Below are positions 59,527 to 64,000 of a DNA stretch of 64,000 nt, in pieces; the first letter of the stretch is position 1; every line of letters begins with the position of its first letter. Source of the stretch: Flavobacterium aerium (GTDB lineage Bacteria > Bacteroidota > Bacteroidia > Flavobacteriales > Flavobacteriaceae); assembly GCF_030766725.1 (NCBI RefSeq), contig NZ_JARQWR010000004.1:186001-250000 (forward strand), in the 5' to 3' direction. A program made the translations under genes and the position numbers. Under the pieces are notes generated by a model. That model saw only the letters and a list, made by a program, of their open reading frames with translations, was not told where the DNA came from and did no database searches.

Positions 59527-60819
59527 TTATGCATTCATTAAAGTTTCGATTTCCTCAACTTCAATAGGAATATTGTACATTAAATTGAAAGGTTCACCGG
59601 TTTCTTGAATAACAACATTGTCCTCAAGACGGATTCCAAAACCTTCATTAGGAATATAGATTCCAGGTTCAACAGTGAAAACCATATTTGCTTTCATAGG
59701 TTCTGTTAGAATTCCATAATCATGAGTGTCAAGACCCATATGATGAGAAGTTCCATGCATGAAATATTTTTTATAAGCAGGCCATTCTGGATTTTCATTT
59801 TGAACGTCAGCTTTGTCTAATAAACCTAATCCTAATAATTCAGAAGTCATTAGTTTACCCACTTCAATATGATATTGTTTCCAAAGTGCTCCAGGAACTA
59901 ATAATTTTGTAGCCTCATTTTTAACTCTTAGTACAGCATTATAAACCTCCTTTTGACGGGCAGTATATCTTCCAGAAACAGGAACCGTACGAGACATATC
60001 GCTAGAATAATTAGCATATTCGGCAGCAACATCAAATAAGATTAAATCACCCGCTTTACAAACTTGGTTGTTTTCAATGTAATGTAGAACATTTGCATTG
60101 TTACCAGAAGCAATGATAGGAGTGTAAGCAAAACCTTTAGAACGATTGCGTAAAAACTCATGTGCAAATTCAGCTTCAATTTCATATTCAGTAACATCAG
60201 GTTTCACAAAAGATAAAACTCTTCTGAATCCTTTTTCTGTAATATTACAAGCATTTTGAATTAAAGCAATCTCTTCTGCTTCTTTTACTGAACGCAATCT
60301 TTGTAAGATTGGGTTGCTTTTTGCAACCTGATGTGCAGGGTATTTCTCTTTCCACCATTTAATAAAACGAGCTTCACGAGTTTCAGTAACAACAGATGCT
60401 CTATAGTGCTCATTTGTGTTGATGTAAATTGTATCACAATACGTCATCAATTCATAAAGTACTTTTTCGAAATCTTGAAGCCATTGAATATTTTTAATTC
60501 CAGAAACCTCAAAAGCACGCTCTTTAGTTAGTTTTTCGCCTTCCCAAACAGCAATATGCTCATTCGTTTCTTTTAAGAATAAAATTTCTCTTTGGTGCTC
60601 GTAAGGAGCATCCGGAAATAAAACTAAAATACTCTCTTCTTGATCAGCACCACTTAGATAAAAAATATCACGATGTTGTTCAAAAGGCATTGTGCTATCA
60701 GCACTAATAGGATAAATGTCATTAGAATTAAAAACAGCAAGACTATTCGGCTTCATTTCAGCCATGAATTTCTTACGGTTTTTTATGAAAAGTTGTCGGT
60801 CAATCTGATGGTATTTCAT
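59527..60819 (-). CDS. pepP: Xaa-Pro aminopeptidase (M24B)
   Basis: Dimetal exopeptidase removing N-terminal residues before proline. The 430-residue protein has an N-terminal AMP_N domain (DRQLFIKNRKKFMAEM; RDIFYLSGADQEESILVLFPD) and the pita-bread catalytic domain with five metal ligands: LILFDVAAEYANYSSDMSRTVP (two Asp), GTSHHMGLDTHD (His), FTVEPGIYIP (Glu) and RLEDNVVI (Glu). Cytosolic, as there is no signal peptide. A TAACTTTG box at 60846-60853 gives it a promoter inside the end of the HMG-CoA synthase gene. Confidence 0.95.
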   Translation of the reverse strand: MKYHQIDRQLFIKNRKKFMAEMKPNSLAVFNSNDIYPISADSTMPFEQHRDIFYLSGADQEESILVLFPDAPYEHQREILFLKETNEHIAVWEGEKLTKERAFEVSGIKNIQWLQDFEKVLYELMTYCDTIYINTNEHYRASVVTETREARFIKWWKEKYPAHQVAKSNPILQRLRSVKEAEEIALIQNACNITEKGFRRVLSFVKPDVTEYEIEAEFAHEFLRNRSKGFAYTPIIASGNNANVLHYIENNQVCKAGDLILFDVAAEYANYSSDMSRTVPVSGRYTARQKEVYNAVLRVKNEATKLLVPGALWKQYHIEVGKLMTSELLGLGLLDKADVQNENPEWPAYKKYFMHGTSHHMGLDTHDYGILTEPMKANMVFTVEPGIYIPNEGFGIRLEDNVVIQETGEPFNLMYNIPIEVEEIETLMNA

Positions 60820-60845
60820 AATTATAATAGTTTAATAAGAATTTA

Positions 60846-60853
60846 CAAAGTTA
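60846..60853 (-). promoter_or_regulatory. -7 box of pepP
   Basis: TAACTTTG on the minus strand, 26 nt before the pepP ATG and overlapping the stop codon of the upstream HMG-CoA synthase gene. Confidence 0.5.
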
Positions 60854-62212
60854 ATCAACCCATTGGTAATATCGAGCACCTTTTAGGGTAGGAATTTCAG
60901 TTTCTATATTTTTTAAAATCCACTCCTGAGTTGGAATCTTTACACTCACAGTACGTTCTTTTTTATGTAATTGAGTATAAGTATCTAAGCTAATCGCTTG
61001 AATTTCATCTAAAATTTTGAATAAATTTTGATTGCGAATTCCTTCTTTCCAGTTTTTCTGGATTTCCCCTTCAAAAACCTTCGATTTAGAACCGCTACCA
61101 TATGCTAGAAAACCAAAAGAAGATCCTATAATATCATTTTCATTTCTATCATGGTAAGATAAGGTAGACAATAAAGCCATGAAAATGGATCCAGTATACA
61201 GGTTTCCGATAGCAGAAGAAGCAAGTTCAGCAGGCATTAATTTTTCTTCAACAAAACGTTTATAAGATTCCGATTTGCTAATCTCTTTTAGTTTATTTGG
61301 AAATTCTGGATCATTCACATCTGAAATCAAATCAAAAGAAGCGCTATCTAAAGCAAAAATTTCAGACAACATTCTTCTGCCTTGAAAAGCATACGGTAAG
61401 TGCATGATAATACTTTTCCAACTGTTGTATAAACAATCTGTTGAATCTTTCAATTCCTTAAAAGAAAAATAAGCATTTCGAGTTCGGTCCATATAACACT
61501 GATTCGAATATTGCCCATCAAATACAGGTTGGTCCTGGTGAATTTCAACTTCATTTTCGAGAACATCAAACCAAGGTTGATTATCTGTAGTCCCTGTAAT
61601 AACCTCTTTTTGTAGCGTTCTACGTGGTTTAAAGAAATCGAAAACACCTTTTGTGCTAGTAGCCCAATTGTTGTCGAAAGCAATGATTTTCGGATCTTTA
61701 GAAATCAATAAAGCAATCGCGCCAGCACCCTGTGTGTATTCGCCAGTAGATTCAAGATCATATTTTGCAATATCCGTTGTAAGAACAATTGCTTTTTTAT
61801 CAGGATTTACACGAATATAATCAATACAATTGTGTAAAGCATCAACGCCAGCAATACAAGCAAAAGTAAAATCAACCACATCACATTTTGAAAAAGTATC
61901 TTCGCCAAAATGAGCTTCCATTAACGAAACAATGTAAGAACCAATTGGTTTTGCACTATCAACAGCACTTTCAGTACCCACGTATATACGATCAATATCG
62001 AGCGGGTTTATTTTTTCATTAGTGAGTAGACGTTGGATCGCATTTGCGCCAAAAACTACAGGATCCTGATGAACGTCAGGAAGTGTCATTTTGAATAAAC
62101 CGAGGCCTTTTTGTAATTTTTCAGGATCTATATGGCGTGCTTTTGCTAAAGTCTCAATAGGCAAATGAATCTTTGGAAGGTCAAATGCAATGGAATCAAT
62201 TCCAATTTTCAT
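60851..62212 (-). CDS. Hydroxymethylglutaryl-CoA synthase
   Basis: Condenses acetyl-CoA with acetoacetyl-CoA to HMG-CoA, an early step of the mevalonate route to isoprenoids. The 453-residue thiolase-fold protein shows the catalytic Glu81 (GTESAVDSAKP), nucleophile Cys119 (FTFACIAGVDAL) and the His region MHLPYAFQGRRM. MKIGIDSIAFDLPK is the usual start; I chose ATG 62212 over 62254 because the extra 14 residues are hydrophobic and unlike the family, and the promoter at 62268-62275 fits either. Other mevalonate genes are not in the window. Confidence 0.92.
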   Translation of the reverse strand: MKIGIDSIAFDLPKIHLPIETLAKARHIDPEKLQKGLGLFKMTLPDVHQDPVVFGANAIQRLLTNEKINPLDIDRIYVGTESAVDSAKPIGSYIVSLMEAHFGEDTFSKCDVVDFTFACIAGVDALHNCIDYIRVNPDKKAIVLTTDIAKYDLESTGEYTQGAGAIALLISKDPKIIAFDNNWATSTKGVFDFFKPRRTLQKEVITGTTDNQPWFDVLENEVEIHQDQPVFDGQYSNQCYMDRTRNAYFSFKELKDSTDCLYNSWKSIIMHLPYAFQGRRMLSEIFALDSASFDLISDVNDPEFPNKLKEISKSESYKRFVEEKLMPAELASSAIGNLYTGSIFMALLSTLSYHDRNENDIIGSSFGFLAYGSGSKSKVFEGEIQKNWKEGIRNQNLFKILDEIQAISLDTYTQLHKKERTVSVKIPTQEWILKNIETEIPTLKGARYYQWVD

Positions 62213-62267
62213 TGTAAAATTTTTAGAGCCATAAAAATAAAATATTATATCCATAAACGTGTTAAAT

Positions 62268-62275
62268 CAAATATA
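62268..62275 (-). promoter_or_regulatory. -7 box of the HMG-CoA synthase gene
   Basis: TATATTTG on the minus strand, an exact TAnnTTTG match, about 55 nt before the chosen ATG. Confidence 0.55.
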
Positions 62276-62352
62276 AAAGATGTTGCTATTTTCTGTTTGA
62301 TGTTTTTATATAAATTTTATTTAGTTTCATTTTAAATAAGGCAAAGAAGCCT

Positions 62353-62360
62353 TACTTTTG
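62353..62360 (+). promoter_or_regulatory. -7 box of the ChaN-like gene
   Basis: TACTTTTG, exact TAnnTTTG match, 32 nt before the ATG. Confidence 0.55.
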
Positions 62361-62392
62361 CTTTTCAATAATAAAATTAAAAGCAAAATAGG

Positions 62393-63250
62393 ATGATAAA
62401 ATATAGACTTTTGGCAATAGTATTTCTTTTGAACAGCTTATTGTTAGCGGCTCAGGATAAACCAGCATATCAGATTTTTGATAAAAATGGTAAAAAAGTG
62501 AAGTACGAGAAAATGTTGAAAGGAGCTGCTAAGGCAGAAGTGCTTTTCTTCGGAGAATTTCATGACAATCCAATTATACACTGGTTACAATTTGAGGCAA
62601 CAAGAGATTTAGCTAAATCAAACCGTTTAGTTTTAGGAGCAGAAATGTTTGAAGCTGATAATCAGTCTCAATTAAATGACTATCTATCCGGTAAAATTAA
62701 TCAGAAAGCTTTAGATACTGTAGCGAGACTATGGAATAACTACAAAACAGATTACAAACCATTGGTAGATTTGGCAAAAGAAAACAAGCTGTCCTTTATC
62801 GCTACAAATGTTCCGCGTAAATATGCAAGTCTAGTATATAAAAATGGATTTGGTGCTTTAGATGTCTTAACGGATGAAGAGAAAAGGTGGATGGCACCGT
62901 TGCCAATTGCATACGATCCAAATTTACCAGGATATGTAAAAATGCTGGAAATGATGGGAGGACACGGTGGAGACAATTTGCCAAAAGCACAAGCGATAAA
63001 AGATGCAACAATGAGTTATTTTATTTCGAAAAATTTACAACCCAATACGCTTTTCATCCACTATAATGGAAGTTATCACAGTGATAATTATGATGGGATT
63101 AACTGGTATTTGAAAAAGACAAATCCTAATTTGAATATCGTTACAATAGCATCAGTATCTCAAAAAGAGGTATTAGAATTGGAGAAAGAAAACGTTGGGA
63201 AGGCAGATTTTATTATCGTTGTAGATGAGGATATGACGAAAACCTTTTAA
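62393..63250 (+). CDS. ChaN-family (DUF399) exported protein, putative heme-iron uptake
   Basis: A 285-residue exported protein with signal peptide (MIKYRLLAIVFLLNSLLLAAQ). The body matches ChaN/EreA-like proteins: VLFFGEFHDNPIIHWLQFEATRDLAK, LGAEMFEADNQSQLNDYLSG, SFIATNVPRKYASLVYKNG and the His/Met-rich MMGGHGGDNLPKAQAIKDATMSYFI, followed by FIHYNGSYHSDNYDGINWYL. In Campylobacter ChaN binds heme and is linked to iron uptake. No lipobox is seen, unlike many ChaN lipoproteins. Monocistronic with promoter and terminator. Confidence 0.88.
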   Translation: MIKYRLLAIVFLLNSLLLAAQDKPAYQIFDKNGKKVKYEKMLKGAAKAEVLFFGEFHDNPIIHWLQFEATRDLAKSNRLVLGAEMFEADNQSQLNDYLSGKINQKALDTVARLWNNYKTDYKPLVDLAKENKLSFIATNVPRKYASLVYKNGFGALDVLTDEEKRWMAPLPIAYDPNLPGYVKMLEMMGGHGGDNLPKAQAIKDATMSYFISKNLQPNTLFIHYNGSYHSDNYDGINWYLKKTNPNLNIVTIASVSQKEVLELEKENVGKADFIIVVDEDMTKTF

Positions 63251-63270
63251 GAATCAGTTTCTTTGATGGA

Positions 63271-63298
63271 AAAAAGCCGTTTTTAAGCGGCTTTTTTT
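63271..63298 (+). terminator. Terminator of the ChaN-like gene
   Basis: 9-bp stem AAAAAGCCG / CGGCTTTTT with an 8-nt loop and T tract. Confidence 0.82.
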
Positions 63299-63443
63299 GT
63301 AGTAAATAATTAATAATTAATCGTTTGGAAAGCAATGCTTTCGCTTGATTAAAATGATTATAAATAAGCTATATTGTTTTGTAATAAAAGGTAATATCCC
63401 GTACTTTGTATGAATTATTTTAAATAACACAATCAAAATCTTT

Positions 63444-64000
63444 ATGGCAAAATCTGCACTTTTAAAGTCGTCACTAGCAAAGAAATATTGGATGGCTTTT
63501 ACAGGTTTATTTTTATGCTTGTTTTTAGTTGGCCACTTAGCGGGGAATCTACAACTAATTTTCGGAACTGCATTAAAGTTCAATGAATATGCATTATTCA
63601 TGACAACCAATCCAGCGGTAAAATTATTATCGTATGTTACTTACATCTCAATTCTATTCCATGCAATTGATGGAATTCTTTTGACAATACAAAACAAAAA
63701 AGCCAGGCCAATTGGTTATGTGAAAAATAATGCTGCTTCAAACAGTGCTTGGTCTTCAAGAAATATGGCGTTATTAGGAACTTTAATTTTAGTTTTTATT
63801 GCGACACATATGATGAACTTCTGGGCAAAAATGCATTTTGCAGAAATGCCATTATTGACAACAAGCGTTACTAATACGCAAGGGGTTGAAGAACAGTTAT
63901 ATTATACTACAAATGGAGGATATATTCCTGTAGGAGATAGTAGATTCGTTCTTAAAGATCGTACAGATTTCTACGATGAAACTGGAAAAGTGAAAATCGG
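63444..64000 (+). CDS. sdhC: Succinate dehydrogenase cytochrome b subunit, N-terminal part (runs off window)
   Basis: The frame is open from ATG 63444 to the window end (185 complete codons). It begins MAKSALLKSSLAKKYWMAFTG, followed by membrane helices with candidate heme ligands in FLVGHLAGNL, YISILFHAIDGI and FIATHMMNFW, as in the b558-type membrane anchor of Bacteroidetes succinate:quinone oxidoreductase. It anchors the flavoprotein and iron-sulfur subunits to the membrane and carries electrons to menaquinone. Those subunits are expected just downstream, outside the window. A TACTTTG element at 63402-63408 may be its promoter. Confidence 0.92.
   Translation, partial: MAKSALLKSSLAKKYWMAFTGLFLCLFLVGHLAGNLQLIFGTALKFNEYALFMTTNPAVKLLSYVTYISILFHAIDGILLTIQNKKARPIGYVKNNAASNSAWSSRNMALLGTLILVFIATHMMNFWAKMHFAEMPLLTTSVTNTQGVEEQLYYTTNGGYIPVGDSRFVLKDRTDFYDETGKVKI

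Noticed and set aside
63317..63610. 97-residue minus-strand open frame near the window end
   Set aside because: Overlaps the real sdhC start on the other strand and has no recognisable feature.

Overview
The window is one contiguous piece of a low-GC Bacteroidetes chromosome, most likely a Flavobacteriaceae member (Flavobacterium/Myroides-like). Support comes from the recurrent promoter box TAnnTTTG, the lack of Shine-Dalgarno sequences, a SusC-like TonB receptor with a carboxypeptidase-regulatory N-domain, an OmpA protein with thrombospondin type-3 repeats, a CCC-motif membrane protein, an IPExxxVDY protein, the 632-residue PurF form and HMG-CoA synthase. No rRNA, tRNA, CRISPR array, insertion sequence, integrase or prophage module was seen.

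Layout: 1-3.6 kb holds the 3' part of ileS, a DksA-like gene, an Imm22-type immunity gene and lspA. 3.7-5.2 kb (minus) is a 5-formyl-THF cyclo-ligase / deacylase pair. 5.3-9.3 kb is uvrC and a patatin/Omp85-type fusion. 9.4-17.2 kb is centred on amino-acid catabolism: an APC permease, homogentisate dioxygenase, a CCC-motif protein, 4-hydroxyphenylpyruvate dioxygenase, a strong candidate small RNA, a DUF3108 protein, tryptophan 2,3-dioxygenase and an M23 peptidase; pgi follows. 19.1-24.8 kb has a TonB receptor, a K+/H+ antiporter and an orphan secreted protein. 26.1-32.5 kb is a complete MarR/GbsR-controlled RND efflux operon (regulator, adaptor, pump, outer-membrane channel) with a visible operator. 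32.6-39.3 kb contains a YpdA-type reductase with a translationally coupled small gene, an orphan membrane-anchored protein, a CYTH protein, a SpecificRecomb-family membrane protein, dinB and a PAS-only protein. 39.3-44.7 kb (minus) is a Bax-inhibitor family gene, IPExxxVDY-pyk and acpP-fabF-rnc. 44.9-49 kb has purN, rnhA, a PfkB kinase and purF. 49.2-58.7 kb has sod and an AddA-like/AddB-like helicase-nuclease pair split by kbl and ompA. 58.7-64 kb has a hydrolase, an Xaa-Pro aminopeptidase, HMG-CoA synthase, a ChaN-like gene and the truncated start of sdhC.

Most of the window is housekeeping. The observations I rate highest are: (1) a self-contained promoter / three-hairpin / terminator unit at 14.0-14.14 kb with no ATG, a likely small RNA; (2) five genes (uvrC, dinB, ypdA, the IPExxxVDY gene and an orphan secreted gene) whose TAnnTTTG box ends 4-6 nt before the start codon, predicting leaderless mRNAs; (3) a roughly 30-bp imperfect palindrome inside the efflux-operon promoter; (4) two patches of foreign-looking GC-rich codons in the RND pump exactly over the proton-relay motifs; (5) a 16-codon mini-ORF interlocked with a hairpin before hppD. 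I did not find a clear multi-gene novel system.
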